DNA of 64,000 nucleotides, taken from the NCBI RefSeq assembly GCF_014770435.1, contig NZ_CP061739.1, forward strand, positions 2,914,001 through 2,978,000, given 5' to 3'. This DNA is from Psychrobacter sp. 28M-43 (GTDB lineage: Bacteria; Pseudomonadota; Gammaproteobacteria; Pseudomonadales; Moraxellaceae). How positions within the stretch are numbered: position 1 is the first letter of the stretch; the number at the start of each line of letters is the position of its first letter. Made by a program: the position numbers and the translations under genes. This document shows, in pieces, positions 18,101 through 27,648 of this stretch. The notes beneath the pieces were generated by a model, which saw only the letters and a program-made list of their open reading frames with translations, did no database searches and was not told where the DNA came from.

Positions 18101-19624
18101 TTAATGACGGAAGTTAGCCATCAGTGCTGGGATACCCGGCAGCATACCAACGATAGCCATAACACCTGTCAATACCACAAACATAATACCCGGTATGATC
18201 CAGCGGCTCATCTTAGTCAAATTAGCGCTACGTTCTTTAGAGCCAATCAAGCCCAAGTTATCAAGCAACAACGTGAGCGACCAACCAAAGGCTGGGTTAA
18301 CCAATGCCGACGCGAATACCACGATAGCAGCAGATTGCGTGGTTTTACCTTCGCGCGTCATCTCCATACCAGCTTCTAGTAATGGAATAAATACCCCAAC
18401 GATCAAGGCCACACACATCACTGGCTGCCAAATGGCCAAATCCATCGGATAGCCCCAAACACCTGCGATAATACAAAACAATGCCGTCAATAAAGCACCG
18501 GCAGGAATCGGACGTTTGGCAATCGCTGCAGGAACAATATACGTTCCCCAAGATGACGCAAAATTGGCACCACCCAATACAGAGCCGACTACCTGACGAA
18601 ATGAAGCGCTGGTCATCGTGTCATCAATATCCATAAGCACTTTTTCAGTACGCTTAGGATAGCTGATTTTTTGGAATACTTGATGGCCCAAGAAATCTGG
18701 CGACCACATTGCCACGGCCAAAATAGCAAACGGCAATACTACAATGAAGCTTTCAATCGTCGGCAGACCTAACATCCAACCTGTGTTTTCGCCCCACCAA
18801 TACATTGGATTCATGTTTGGTAGACCTGGTGCTGTTTTGAACTCAAAAGGTGCGCCCAATGCAAAGGCAAGACCACCACCTAACACACAGCTTAGCGGTA
18901 CCGCGAGCCAGCGTTTTTGCCAATGCTCAAGCAACGCATACAGCAGGATAGTCGCCAAAATAATAAAGAAAGCGATATGCGACATGCCAATCCCTTCTGC
19001 CCAAGCGAAGAGGTTTTTGACCTGTGACGTGGTACCGATAAAGCCCAAGTAAATCAAGAGGCCACCGCAAACACCTTTACTGGTCAAATTAGCCAGTAGA
19101 CTCCCCCCTTTACTAATCGCAAGGAGCAGACCAAAAGCACCGATAAGCAAACCAAAGGCCATCGGGTGCCCACCAGCTGCTACCACAATAGGAATCAGAG
19201 GGATTAATGGGCCATGAGTACCTGCGAGGTTGGCCGTCGGCAGTAGAAAGCCCGAAAATAAGATAATAAAGAAGGAGACGATCAATAGCTCATAGCGTAC
19301 GTTTTCTAAGACAAACGCATCACCTAAGCCGAGTGGGCCTGCAAAGGTTGCTGCAATGGCGCCCACCATAACAACTTTACCGATGGTCGCGGCCATTGCT
19401 GGAATAGTATCTTCGTATTCAAAACGGTAATCACGGAATGGTAAATTAGGACGCCAGCGTTTCGGCTGCATGATTTGTAATTCATGGTTTAAATAAGCAT
19501 CACGACTGTCGAAACTAGAACTGGGCTTATGCAAATCTACATAACTGCCTTGTACTTGATTGTCGTGGGTTACGTTCGAGGTCGGCGTATTAGACCCTGA
19601 AGAGGGGGTCTGAGGGTTACTCAT
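18101..19624 (-). CDS. DUF3360-like multi-pass membrane permease
   Basis: A 507-residue inner-membrane protein with a hydrophilic N-terminal tail of about 75 residues and then some 11-13 hydrophobic segments. The pattern (ANLAGTHGPLIPLIPIVVAAGGHPMAFGLLIG, then SFIVVLPFAILAVAMWSPDFLG, then VVGSVLGGANFASSWGTYIVPAAIAKRPIPAGA) resembles DUF3360, whose members look like distant relatives of the SLC26/SulP and uracil-xanthine permease fold. The substrate is unknown. The family assignment is from memory of its pattern rather than a search. The start is the ATG at 19624, eight bases or so after AAGGAA; a GTG directly upstream is in frame. It has its own terminator. Confidence 0.65.
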   Translation of the reverse strand: MSNPQTPSSGSNTPTSNVTHDNQVQGSYVDLHKPSSSFDSRDAYLNHELQIMQPKRWRPNLPFRDYRFEYEDTIPAMAATIGKVVMVGAIAATFAGPLGLGDAFVLENVRYELLIVSFFIILFSGFLLPTANLAGTHGPLIPLIPIVVAAGGHPMAFGLLIGAFGLLLAISKGGSLLANLTSKGVCGGLLIYLGFIGTTSQVKNLFAWAEGIGMSHIAFFIILATILLYALLEHWQKRWLAVPLSCVLGGGLAFALGAPFEFKTAPGLPNMNPMYWWGENTGWMLGLPTIESFIVVLPFAILAVAMWSPDFLGHQVFQKISYPKRTEKVLMDIDDTMTSASFRQVVGSVLGGANFASSWGTYIVPAAIAKRPIPAGALLTALFCIIAGVWGYPMDLAIWQPVMCVALIVGVFIPLLEAGMEMTREGKTTQSAAIVVFASALVNPAFGWSLTLLLDNLGLIGSKERSANLTKMSRWIIPGIMFVVLTGVMAIVGMLPGIPALMANFRH

Positions 19625-19938
19625 CACATTTCCTTGTGTCGATTACGTCTTTGATTGACTGCACACGCTCTGCTCTAATGGTATAGACCAAAGCGCCTAT
19701 TACAAACTGCGAACTATTGTATGCCAAGACTTGATGAAATGCGAACCTCAAACCATTTAAAGATACTATGTATCTCATTATAATATATAAACTAAAGTTT
19801 CTATTTGAGACAAAATTGACCTTAATATAAAACCATGAGGAAAAAATCTCTCTTTTATAGATGTTGAATTAGGATAAACGACCATTTTATTGATAATGAT
19901 TTGCAACTAGATGATTTTTTATCACATAGATGAATAGC

Positions 19939-19967
19939 AAAGATAGTTATAATAAATAACGATCTTT
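19939..19967. repeat. 29 bp imperfect palindrome in the 19628-20136 spacer
   Basis: AAAGAT-A-GTTAT...ATAAC-G-ATCTTT is symmetrical over 11 of 12 positions in each arm. It sits in a 510 bp AT-rich spacer between two divergent genes (permease and DUF4442 protein), 170 bp before the latter. It could be an operator or a hairpin. Nothing else in this spacer was recognised. Confidence 0.4.
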
Positions 19968-20136
19968 ACTTATAAGTGGGCATAAATATGTAATTTTGGT
20001 TACGCTTTAAAGCTAGCGGGCTGGGTGCTTTTTAATTATGATAAATACTTTTTATCGATTTATTTCTCAGTGATACTGTTTAAAACCGCATTATTGATAC
20101 AATCAAAAAATTGAGAAAAGGCAACAGGACAAGTTT

Positions 20137-20697
20137 ATGAGCGTATTACCTACCAATTTTGAGACTTTGAAACGTCGGGCCAAGCAAAGCATCATGCCAT
20201 TGCTGACACCGCATTTATTAAAGCTGCGCCTTAATACTTATGCACCATACATTGGTGCAGGTATCAAAATCGATCATATCAGTCTCGATCAGGGTTTGTG
20301 CGTAGTAAGCATGGGACTAAACACTCTGAACAAAAATATCGTCGGTACTCAGTTCGGTGGTAGCTTATATTCAATGGTTGACCCTTTTTATATGCTTATG
20401 TTGATGCATCAACTGGGTAGTAATTACGTGGTGTGGGACAAAAGCTCACACATCGATTTTGTTGCACCTGGTAATAGTAAAGTCACTGCTCGCATGAAAA
20501 TACCTAGTTCTGAAATCATCACTATTCAAGAGCTGACAAAAGAAGGCGAAGCGGTATTCCGTGAGTATAAAGTCGACATCGTGGATGAGCAGCAAAAGCT
20601 AATTGCGACCGTTACCAAGACGTTATACATTAGACTACGCAAATACAGTAAGTCCAAAGAGCAAGTCAATCGCATCGATACATTTGATGCTCCATAA
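20137..20697 (+). CDS. DUF4442 hotdog-fold protein (putative thioesterase)
   Basis: A 186-residue cytoplasmic protein with the hotdog fold of DUF4442 proteins. GLNTLNKNIVGTQFGGSLYSMVDPFYMLMLM corresponds to the hotdog helix and its preceding strand, with the conserved Gly-Thr-x-Phe-Gly-Gly-Ser turn; WDKSSHIDFVAPGNSKVTA follows, as in thioesterase-like members. Such proteins are thought to act on acyl-CoA or related thioesters, but this family lacks a defined substrate. GCAACAGGACAAG before the ATG gives a weak AGGA site. It is monocistronic, ending at a strong hairpin shared with rplS. Confidence 0.75.
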   Translation: MSVLPTNFETLKRRAKQSIMPLLTPHLLKLRLNTYAPYIGAGIKIDHISLDQGLCVVSMGLNTLNKNIVGTQFGGSLYSMVDPFYMLMLMHQLGSNYVVWDKSSHIDFVAPGNSKVTARMKIPSSEIITIQELTKEGEAVFREYKVDIVDEQQKLIATVTKTLYIRLRKYSKSKEQVNRIDTFDAP

Positions 20698-20762
20698 ACT
20701 TTGGCTGATAACTGATAGTATTAGAGCTGATAAAACTTAAATTATTAATGCTATACATACAA

Positions 20763-20807
20763 AAACCCCAATCTAGCTTTCGCATAGATTGGGGTTTCGT
20801 CTTTTTT
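20763..20807. terminator. Bidirectional terminator between the DUF4442 gene and rplS
   Basis: AAACCCCAATCTA (20763-20775) pairs perfectly with TAGATTGGGGTTT (20785-20797). A T-rich stretch follows on the plus strand and T5 on the minus strand, so it serves both convergent units. Confidence 0.88.
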
Positions 20808-20920
20808 GGTATGGCCCGCTTATTTATAAATAAACCTATGAATAAGGGCTTGTATCTACTATTACCTTGTCTTGAGCCAATCCTAAATTATAGGACTAAC
20901 TCAAAACGGCAAACTTGTGC

Positions 20921-21343
20921 TTAGATACCAGGTGCAGTATCAACTGCATCAGGTACGCCAGCGTCAGTTTTTTTCTTAGCAACTGGACGAGCACCAAGTT
21001 TTTCGCGGATACGTGCTGATTTACCAGAGCGCTCACGTAAGTAGTATAGTTTCGCACGGCGAACAGCACCGCGACGTTTCACTTCGATGCTCTCGATGAT
21101 TGGTGAATGCAATTGGAATGCACGCTCAACGCCAACGCCGCTTGAGATTTTACGTACGGTAAACGCTGAGTTTAAACCGCGGTTACGCTTAGCAATTACA
21201 ACGCCTTCAAAAGCCTGTAAACGCTCACGCTCACCTTCACGTACTTTTACTTGTACCACAACGGTATCGCCGGGTGCAAAGCTTGGGCGCTCAAGCAATT
21301 GAGCGTTTTCGATGACCTGAACCAATGGATGCTTGTTGCTCAT
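20921..21343 (-). CDS. rplS: 50S ribosomal protein L19
   Basis: Large-subunit protein at the 30S-50S interface. [46 protein letters not shown] and the [26 protein letters not shown] end are nearly invariant in L19. The 140-residue product is about 25 longer than E. coli L19 because of a C-terminal tail rich in Lys, Pro and Asp. GGAG lies before the ATG. It is the last gene of the rpsP-rimM-trmD-rplS operon, 205 bp after trmD. Confidence 0.97.
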   Translation of the reverse strand: MSNKHPLVQVIENAQLLERPSFAPGDTVVVQVKVREGERERLQAFEGVVIAKRNRGLNSAFTVRKISSGVGVERAFQLHSPIIESIEVKRRGAVRRAKLYYLRERSGKSARIREKLGARPVAKKKTDAGVPDAVDTAPGI

Positions 21344-21548
21344 GAGAGTTATCTCCTCACATTAGATAATAGAGGCTTGACGCATATCACCTGTTTGTAA
21401 TAATTAATCGCATCTCTTTATAGTGAGACACAACGTAAATGGGTTATAACCAACGGCCACTATGCTATGACTCGTTTTATTATTGCTCAAAATTCTGTTT
21501 CTTAACTGTTTATCAAACTTAGTCACGATAAATTTAGATTTTAAAAAT

Positions 21549-22313
21549 CTACTTTTTATCTGCTTTGGCTAATGCTTTCAACCACTTCGCTTGCTCTACC
21601 GTTGGGGTAAACGCTTGCCATAAGTCTGGACGACGCGTTTGCGTACGATTGACTTGCTGACTAAAACGCCACTTAGCGATATTGGCATGGTGACCTGAAA
21701 GTAATACCTCAGGAACCGCCATACCCGCAAACTCATGCGGCTTAGTATAGTGTGGACAGTCAAGCAAGCCATCGACAAAAGAGTCTTGCTCCGCTGACTT
21801 ATCATCACCCATGATATCGGGCAGACGACGTATCACACTATCCATCAGCACCATTGCTGGCAACTCGCCACCAGTCAACACGTAATCACCTAACGATACT
21901 TCCATATCGACATATTGTGATAGTAAACGCTCGTCAATACCTTCATAACGACCGCATAATAAAATCATGCCATCGTAATCAGTCATATTGACTACGCTAC
22001 TCTCACTAAGCGTCTGTCCTTGCGGTGACATATAAATCACCGGACAGTGCTCACTATCGACACGGCAACCATGTTGACTGGCACGCAATCGTGCATCCTC
22101 AATGGCTTTCGATAATGGCTCAGCCATCATCACCATCCCAGGACCACCCCCATAAGGGCGCTCATCAATACGGCGATAGTTATCGGTGGTATAATCACGT
22201 GGATTAATGCATTCAATCGTAACTTGCTCTTGAGTCACTGCTCGGCCCGTGATTCCAAATTCACGAATCGTGGCAAACATCTCAGGAAAAATACTAATTA
22301 CGGCAAAATACAT
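21549..22313 (-). CDS. trmD: tRNA (guanine-N1-)-methyltransferase TrmD
   Basis: Methylates G37 next to the anticodon using S-adenosylmethionine, preventing frameshifting. The 254-residue SPOUT enzyme has [14 protein letters not shown], the deep-knot cofactor site ([46 protein letters not shown]) and the catalytic/tRNA-binding region with Asp in the GLLDCPHYT stretch. Length equals the family norm. It follows rimM by 77 bp and precedes rplS. Confidence 0.97.
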   Translation of the reverse strand: MYFAVISIFPEMFATIREFGITGRAVTQEQVTIECINPRDYTTDNYRRIDERPYGGGPGMVMMAEPLSKAIEDARLRASQHGCRVDSEHCPVIYMSPQGQTLSESSVVNMTDYDGMILLCGRYEGIDERLLSQYVDMEVSLGDYVLTGGELPAMVLMDSVIRRLPDIMGDDKSAEQDSFVDGLLDCPHYTKPHEFAGMAVPEVLLSGHHANIAKWRFSQQVNRTQTRRPDLWQAFTPTVEQAKWLKALAKADKK

Positions 22314-22390
22314 CTGATGTCTACTTGCGTTAAGGCTAAAACAATCGGTGTAAGTAATAACAACGTCTGACTAAAAAGCCAGAAACGCTA

Positions 22391-22924
22391 TCAGTAATCA
22401 CTCGGCCATGCCACAAGCACTGTTTTTTCAGTCATATTGACTTCTATCACAGTTTGCTTATGCCATGGAATCAGGCGTTCTTCATTGTCTAAACTGTCTG
22501 AATTTGCCGTTACACGCATGATATCATGGGCACCGGTTTCAAACATTTCAGTGATATTACCTAGATACTCATTCTGCTCGTTCATCACGCGCAGACTGAC
22601 CAAATCCGACCAATAATATTCGTCTTCAGCTGTTTCAGGTAGGACGTTTTGTTCGACCCAAACGGTAACACCGTTCATAGTCTCAGCAATATTACGATCA
22701 GGAATCTGCTCAAATTGAGCCACAATTCCTGTTCCTTGCTCACGCCAAGCCTTCACAGTTAAAGGTTTCATGCCAGTGGCAGTTTTCATCCACCATGGCT
22801 TCATGTCGAATATTGCTGTACGGTCATCCGTATCACTGAATACCCAAAGCCAGCCTTTAATGCCGTAAGGCTTCTTAAGCTGACCAATTTTCATAAGGGC
22901 ACTAGCGTTTGGAACAGATGACAT
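22391..22924 (-). CDS. rimM: 16S rRNA processing protein RimM
   Basis: Assembly factor for the 30S head that binds S19. The 177-residue product shows the N-terminal RimM barrel (MKIGQLKKPYGIKGWLWVFSDTD) and the C-terminal PRC-barrel (YYWSDLVSLRVMNEQNEYLGNITEMFETGAHDIMRV, ending LIPWHKQTVIEVN). The sequence IPDRNIAETMNGVTVWV links the two. Standard length. It lies between rpsP and trmD in the operon. Confidence 0.95.
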   Translation of the reverse strand: MSSVPNASALMKIGQLKKPYGIKGWLWVFSDTDDRTAIFDMKPWWMKTATGMKPLTVKAWREQGTGIVAQFEQIPDRNIAETMNGVTVWVEQNVLPETAEDEYYWSDLVSLRVMNEQNEYLGNITEMFETGAHDIMRVTANSDSLDNEERLIPWHKQTVIEVNMTEKTVLVAWPSDY

Positions 22925-23089
22925 AGCAGCTAACCTAACAATGATTAAAACAGCAATTGCAAAAACAATTGCGTCAAAAGCGATAAACAGTTAATGGCGC
23001 ACCCTGGTCAGACCAGTTACGCTATGTATTCTAAAGTCTACTGAGTCATGTCATAGTTTTGCTACGAACGTCTCAGTAACAACCAAAAC

Positions 23090-23359
23090 TTAAGCAGTTG
23101 CTTCAGTTTGAGCTGCAGACTTGTTGTAAGCTTTTGCTAATGAAGCAACGCGATCTGAAGGTTGTGCACCTTTTGCGATCCACGCATTGTACGCTTCCAT
23201 GTTTAGGCGTACTGCTTCTTCAGACTCTTTAGCGAGTGGGTTAAAAAAGCCGATGTTTTCAATATAGCGACCGTCACGCGCGCGGCGTTGATCAGCAACA
23301 ACTACTTGATAAAATGGGCGTTTCTTGGCACCGCCCCGTGCTAAACGAATAACAACCAT
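23090..23359 (-). CDS. rpsP: 30S ribosomal protein S16
   Basis: Small-subunit assembly protein of 89 residues. [43 protein letters not shown] is the S16 signature. It leads the rpsP-rimM-trmD-rplS operon. AAAGAGAG before the ATG is the likely ribosome binding site, and a promoter with a perfect TATAAT lies about 40 bp upstream. Confidence 0.97.
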   Translation of the reverse strand: MVVIRLARGGAKKRPFYQVVVADQRRARDGRYIENIGFFNPLAKESEEAVRLNMEAYNAWIAKGAQPSDRVASLAKAYNKSAAQTEATA

Positions 23360-23398
23360 GTGAATTCTCTCTTTCGCAGGTATACCAAAAAGGGCATA

Positions 23399-23427
23399 AT
23401 TATATCACAGTCTTTATTTGTTGAAAA
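23399..23427 (-). promoter_or_regulatory. Sigma-70 promoter of the rpsP operon
   Basis: On the minus strand TTTTCA (23427-23422), 17 bases, then TATAAT (23404-23399). Position about 40 bp before rpsP fits a short leader. The rest of the 23360-23785 spacer, shared with the divergent EnvZ-like kinase gene, shows no other recognised element. Confidence 0.6.
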
Positions 23428-23785
23428 CATAAACTGTGCATATTTAATTATTTATTAACAATAGCTTAAATGACGACCTAAGTAAAATATAACTGATGAT
23501 AATGGCTTATTTTTAAAGTTTTTCTTTAGGTTCTATAGGTTACTATCCCTCTCTCTGAAAAACAGATGATTGCTAGATACACCTATCCTTAAGCTTAACT
23601 TTATATCTATTCCAATAATTATCCGGCTCGTTCGTCGATTGCATACTGTATCAGTACTATTTATTGGTTATGCTATTCTATGATATACCGCCATAAATTA
23701 ACGTATATACTCGCCTTAAGGCAATCGTATTTAAAGAGCTACAGGCTATATCACACTAACTTTTCTTTTACTCTGCTGGACACAT

Positions 23786-25261
23786 ATGATATCTCCAAAC
23801 CCAAAACCGCGTCGTAAAGGTTGGCTGCCACGCTCTTATTCCAATACTTGGCTAACGACCTTGATGGTTGCCTTTATCGTGCTTATCAGTGTGAGCTTGT
23901 CAATTTTGTTCTTTTGGCGCAGTCTATATCTGCCAGAGTTAAAAAATCATGCGCGTTATTTGACGAGTGAGGTGCAGCTGATCAATAGCGTTAATAAAGA
24001 TTGGCAAGGACGGCCCGAAGTACGCCAATGGATTTACCAGCACTCTCATGTCGTCGTAGTAAATAACCCTAGTGACTTTCCAGAAGTCGCTGACAAGCCG
24101 TTCGTGAGCTTTTTTACGGACGTACTACAACGTGAAATCGGTGCACAGCTTGGTCGCCCTGTAGAAGTCTATTTTAAATTTAAGCCAACACCGCAGCTAT
24201 GGGTACAAGACAGCCGTGATGACAGTTTTTGGGTGCGTGAGCCTGTCGTCTACTATTCGCAGTATAGCCCGACGTTACTGGTGCTATTTTTGATTGGACT
24301 GCCTATCCTATCGCTACTAACGATTATTCTATTAGCCCGTCAGTTGAATCGCCCGCTACGCTACCTACAACGGGCGGCTACTAACTATATTCGTCTTGGT
24401 CATGCAACCACACTGCCAACGCAAAAAGGCCCCACAGAAATACGTCAAGTTAATATGGCGTTTAACCGACTGTTCACAACATTGAATCAGGCGCAAAAAG
24501 AGCGAACAATCATGCTTGCCGGCATCTCACACGATCTGCGGACGCCGTTGACACGTATGCGCTTAACCGCAGAAATGCTACCAGATGATTTTTTCCGTGA
24601 AGGGCTGATTTACGATATTGAGGATATGGATGCCATTTTGGAGCAGTTCATCTCTTTTATGAAAGATGGTTCTGATGAGCCAGTCAGCTTGACCAACCTA
24701 GACACTATATTTAATGAAATCATGGTGCAGTTTGCGCCAATGAAGTTTGTATATGAGTCAGAATGCGACAAGGTCGTCCCTGTACGTCCATTATCCATCA
24801 AGCGTCTGATTATCAACTTGGTCAATAATGCCAATCGTTATGGAAAGCCACCTATTTATTTATCAGCAACGGTTGTACCGACATTTATAGAAACTGTCGA
24901 AGACGAAGATACGGATGTGGTCAGCGAAAATGTGGTGAATAAAGAAGCTCAAGAACAGCTAGTGATTTGTGTACGAGATTGCGGTGATGGCGTCGCTGAC
25001 GATCAATTAGAGCGAATTATGCAACCGTTTGAACGTGGAGAGACGGCACGGACTACTCAAGGTAGTGGACTAGGTCTTGCGATTGTTGATCGTATTGCAC
25101 GATTACATCATGGTACTGTTGAAGCCATCAACCACCCTGAAGGCGGGCTACAAGTATGCGTACGTATTCCCCTACTCTCCAAAGTCGCTGGAGATACTAC
25201 GCTAGCGGCTGATGTAGAAGAGGTATCTGAGGTAGACAATACGGTACCAAATTCAAAATAG
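23786..25261 (+). CDS. EnvZ-like sensor histidine kinase
   Basis: A 491-residue inner-membrane histidine kinase. Order: first membrane helix (about residues 24-47), periplasmic region (48-165), second helix (about 168-190), HAMP (about 191-245, ARQLNRPLRYLQRA), dimerisation/phosphoacceptor helix with His in MLAGISHDLRTPLTRMRLTAEML (about residue 248), and the ATPase domain with N-box LVNNANRYG, G1 RDCGDGV, F-box PFERGETA and G2 GSGLGLAIVDRI. The H-box and the short compact layout match EnvZ. No ompR-like gene is adjacent: the downstream neighbour is a small membrane protein gene on the other strand, so the partner regulator must lie elsewhere. Residues 370-395 hold a poorly conserved acidic insertion within the ATPase domain. 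Confidence 0.85.
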   Translation: MISPNPKPRRKGWLPRSYSNTWLTTLMVAFIVLISVSLSILFFWRSLYLPELKNHARYLTSEVQLINSVNKDWQGRPEVRQWIYQHSHVVVVNNPSDFPEVADKPFVSFFTDVLQREIGAQLGRPVEVYFKFKPTPQLWVQDSRDDSFWVREPVVYYSQYSPTLLVLFLIGLPILSLLTIILLARQLNRPLRYLQRAATNYIRLGHATTLPTQKGPTEIRQVNMAFNRLFTTLNQAQKERTIMLAGISHDLRTPLTRMRLTAEMLPDDFFREGLIYDIEDMDAILEQFISFMKDGSDEPVSLTNLDTIFNEIMVQFAPMKFVYESECDKVVPVRPLSIKRLIINLVNNANRYGKPPIYLSATVVPTFIETVEDEDTDVVSENVVNKEAQEQLVICVRDCGDGVADDQLERIMQPFERGETARTTQGSGLGLAIVDRIARLHHGTVEAINHPEGGLQVCVRIPLLSKVAGDTTLAADVEEVSEVDNTVPNSK

Positions 25262-25299
25262 TGATGAGACTTTAATCTGAATAAGCAAAGAGGTCAACG

Positions 25300-25479
25300 C
25301 TAGTATTTGCTACCAATAGCCGGCGGAATATACTCAGCACTGTTAGTAAAAGCTAGTGGCTGGGTAATTTCAGCCTGAGCTGTTTGTAGTGTTTGGGTCG
25401 TTGACGGCTGTTTTAAGAACAAATAATAGCCTAGCGTAATCGCATTCAACACTACCAAGCCACCAAATAAATATGGCAT
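25300..25479 (-). CDS. Small single-pass membrane protein, unknown function
   Basis: A 59-residue protein not assigned to a family. The ATG at 25479 is preceded by AGGAGG seven bases upstream, which is the strongest ribosome binding site locally and decides against the longer frame starting at 25536. Residues 3-20 are hydrophobic (YLFGGLVVLNAITLGYYLF), then a polar Gln/Thr-rich tail ends IPPAIGSKY. The layout resembles the N-terminal anchor of a larger envelope protein, so it may be a short stand-alone protein or a truncated relic; the sequence cannot distinguish these. It sits between two histidine kinase genes. Confidence 0.55.
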   Translation of the reverse strand: MPYLFGGLVVLNAITLGYYLFLKQPSTTQTLQTAQAEITQPLAFTNSAEYIPPAIGSKY

Positions 25480-25670
25480 CCTATGCCCTCCTATGACATT
25501 GTCCAACTGTCTTAAAAATAGCGACAAGTGCGTCACCCAGCTATAAATCTGTATCCTGTTATACCATTAAGATGACGCTGATTGTCTTTAGTATCATGAC
25601 TAATAATTATGGCCTAGCCTGATGATTTAGCCTGATAGCTTGCTCTTATAGCTTAGCCCTATAACTTGGT

Positions 25671-27368
25671 CTAATCTGACAACTTAGTATCGAAGTCGCG
25701 CTCGCTTTTCTCTTGGGTCAATTCATCAGCAGCAAGAATTTGCGTTAATGGTTTGATAGGCCATGTCATCACAAACCTTGCACCGCCTAATTCGCGACTC
25801 TCATCTACCTTCATACTACCATTAAACCAAAAGGCAATGCGCGATACAATAGACAAGCCTAGACCATAGCCACCTGACGCGCGTGTACGGCTGTCATCTA
25901 AGCGTGAGAATGGAATGAACACTTTTTCACGATCTGCTTCAGGAATACCATGTCCATCATCTTCGACACTGACGAAGGCATTACCTTTTTTGACACCTGC
26001 ACTAATGATAATGGTTGTTTCTGCATAGCGTAATGCATTACCTGCAAGGTTCTGAATCACACGGTGTAAGTAACGTCTATCTGCCACTGCCGTTACTTTT
26101 GCATTTGGCAAACTGGTTACTATTTTGATAGGTTTACCTAGCGCATTGGTTTCGCGCTCGATCTGCTCTAACAGCTCTCTTAAGTTTACTGGTTCTAAAT
26201 CTAGCTTAGGTGACCCTTCCTCAAGCTTAGCATAGGTCAAAATCTCATCAATCAAACCATTAAGCGATTCAATATCTTCATCAATATAGTCACGCTGCAT
26301 AAAACGTGAGTCTTCGTCATCCGTATCAGCAAGCATATCTACCGCAAATCGAATACGAGCCACTGGCGTACGCAGCTCATGTGAGACCGCTCGGGTAAGC
26401 TCTCGCTGTGATTCAATCAAACGCTTAATATGCGAGGTCATGGCATTAAAAGTCGCTGACAAACGCGCTATTTCATCTTGACCAATAACCTGTACTTGAA
26501 TATCAAGGTTACCTTGACTGACCTCATTCACACCTACCTGAATCAATTGTAGCTTACGTTCAAGCGGGAAGATGAGCGCATATACACCTAAGCTAATTAG
26601 GAACATACTGATAAGAATCATACTAATAATTAAGTTAAGCGGGAACCAATTAAATAACGGTATAGGCCCAATCAAAATTGCCATATCATTGATTTCAGAG
26701 GGTACTATTACCCTAATCGCAGAGTTACTCGTACTACTGTTAGTATCTTGCAGCGATATAACAACTTCATCACGGCGCAGGCGAGACATCTGATCTGAAT
26801 CTAACTCAAGTGTATTGACTGCTTTGAACGCTAAAGGAAAAGAAAACTTTTTCTCCAATTCAGCCAAACGTGCGCGCTTGTCCGATAATGTCATGTGATA
26901 AGACAAATCATCTAATAAAAAGACCGCGATTGCCCGTACTTGCTGTTCGGTAACTTGAGAGATTCTTGCTGTTAACACACTCTTATTATCCGGCAAGCGA
27001 TAATAAACATCTGCATATACAGGCTGGTTAAAATAACGCACAACGGTATTATCATTTTTAAAGCGGCGTAGCTCACTGGCGCTAAAATCTACTTCGTCAA
27101 TAGGCAAGACTTTAAAAGTAGTACCAAACAAACTACTCGCATCTGATAACCAATATTCACGCTCTTCTTCGCTATTTTGGTGAGAGATTCCTTCACTCAC
27201 CAAATGGAACGCCCCCATTGCCATATTTTCACGATAGGACTGCACACGCTCCTTATTAATGGTATCCATCAATAACTGCGCAAACAGTGCCACACACAAA
27301 CAGACTATAAGTAGCCCAGCATAGATACGAACAAAAATACTGTGTTTTAAAGAAGAGACTAATGACAT
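25671..27368 (-). CDS. bfmS: Sensor histidine kinase, BfmS/RstB-like
   Basis: A 565-residue inner-membrane kinase, probable partner of the BfmR-like regulator upstream. It has a first membrane helix (about residues 11-33), a periplasmic sensor region of about 210 residues, a second helix (about 250-270, LIISMILISMFLISLGVYAL), a HAMP segment, the H-box AVSHELRTPVARIRFAVDML (His near residue 338), and ATPase motifs NLAGNALRYA, VEDDGHGI, FSRLDDSRT and GGYGLGLSIVSRI. In Acinetobacter, BfmRS controls pili, capsule and envelope stress; the same role here is inference. ATG 27368 is preferred to an in-frame TTG 15 bases upstream. A terminator separates it from bfmR. Confidence 0.82.
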   Translation of the reverse strand: MSLVSSLKHSIFVRIYAGLLIVCLCVALFAQLLMDTINKERVQSYRENMAMGAFHLVSEGISHQNSEEEREYWLSDASSLFGTTFKVLPIDEVDFSASELRRFKNDNTVVRYFNQPVYADVYYRLPDNKSVLTARISQVTEQQVRAIAVFLLDDLSYHMTLSDKRARLAELEKKFSFPLAFKAVNTLELDSDQMSRLRRDEVVISLQDTNSSTSNSAIRVIVPSEINDMAILIGPIPLFNWFPLNLIISMILISMFLISLGVYALIFPLERKLQLIQVGVNEVSQGNLDIQVQVIGQDEIARLSATFNAMTSHIKRLIESQRELTRAVSHELRTPVARIRFAVDMLADTDDEDSRFMQRDYIDEDIESLNGLIDEILTYAKLEEGSPKLDLEPVNLRELLEQIERETNALGKPIKIVTSLPNAKVTAVADRRYLHRVIQNLAGNALRYAETTIIISAGVKKGNAFVSVEDDGHGIPEADREKVFIPFSRLDDSRTRASGGYGLGLSIVSRIAFWFNGSMKVDESRELGGARFVMTWPIKPLTQILAADELTQEKSERDFDTKLSD

Positions 27369-27620
27369 ACGTGCCGTGACCAACTTAATAAATAGAGATT
27401 GCCAATCTCATCAAACATATAGATAGTACTATGTGTTTGATGATATCGAACATGATCGAATAGAGATAGACTTTAACTTTTAATTACCGCATTTTAATTC
27501 ATATGTGGCAATCATCCAAAGACTTATATGTATGACATATATTTAGTCAGCGTCTATAATAATGGCTTAATTAAACCACATAACACTGCATTTAAGTTTA
27601 AAAATTAAAATTTAGCCACA

Positions 27621-27648
27621 AAAAAACCAGCATCGTTGCTGGTTTTTT
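27621..27648 (-). terminator. Intrinsic terminator after the bfmR-like gene
   Basis: AAAAAACCAGCA-tcgt-TGCTGGTTTTTT is a perfect 12 bp stem with a four-base loop and T6 on either strand. It lies 44 bases after the regulator stop and about 250 bp before the kinase start. The rest of the 27369-27691 spacer must hold the kinase promoter. Confidence 0.92.

Noticed and set aside
19889..19910. GATAATGATTTGCAA as a Fur box
   Set aside because: Only the left half matches; about 11 of 19 positions agree with the Fur consensus and no iron gene lies nearby.
25600..25680. TAGCCTGAT and TAGCTT near-repeats after the bfmS stop
   Set aside because: Copies are short and irregular, without a fixed period; likely chance in a low-complexity spacer.
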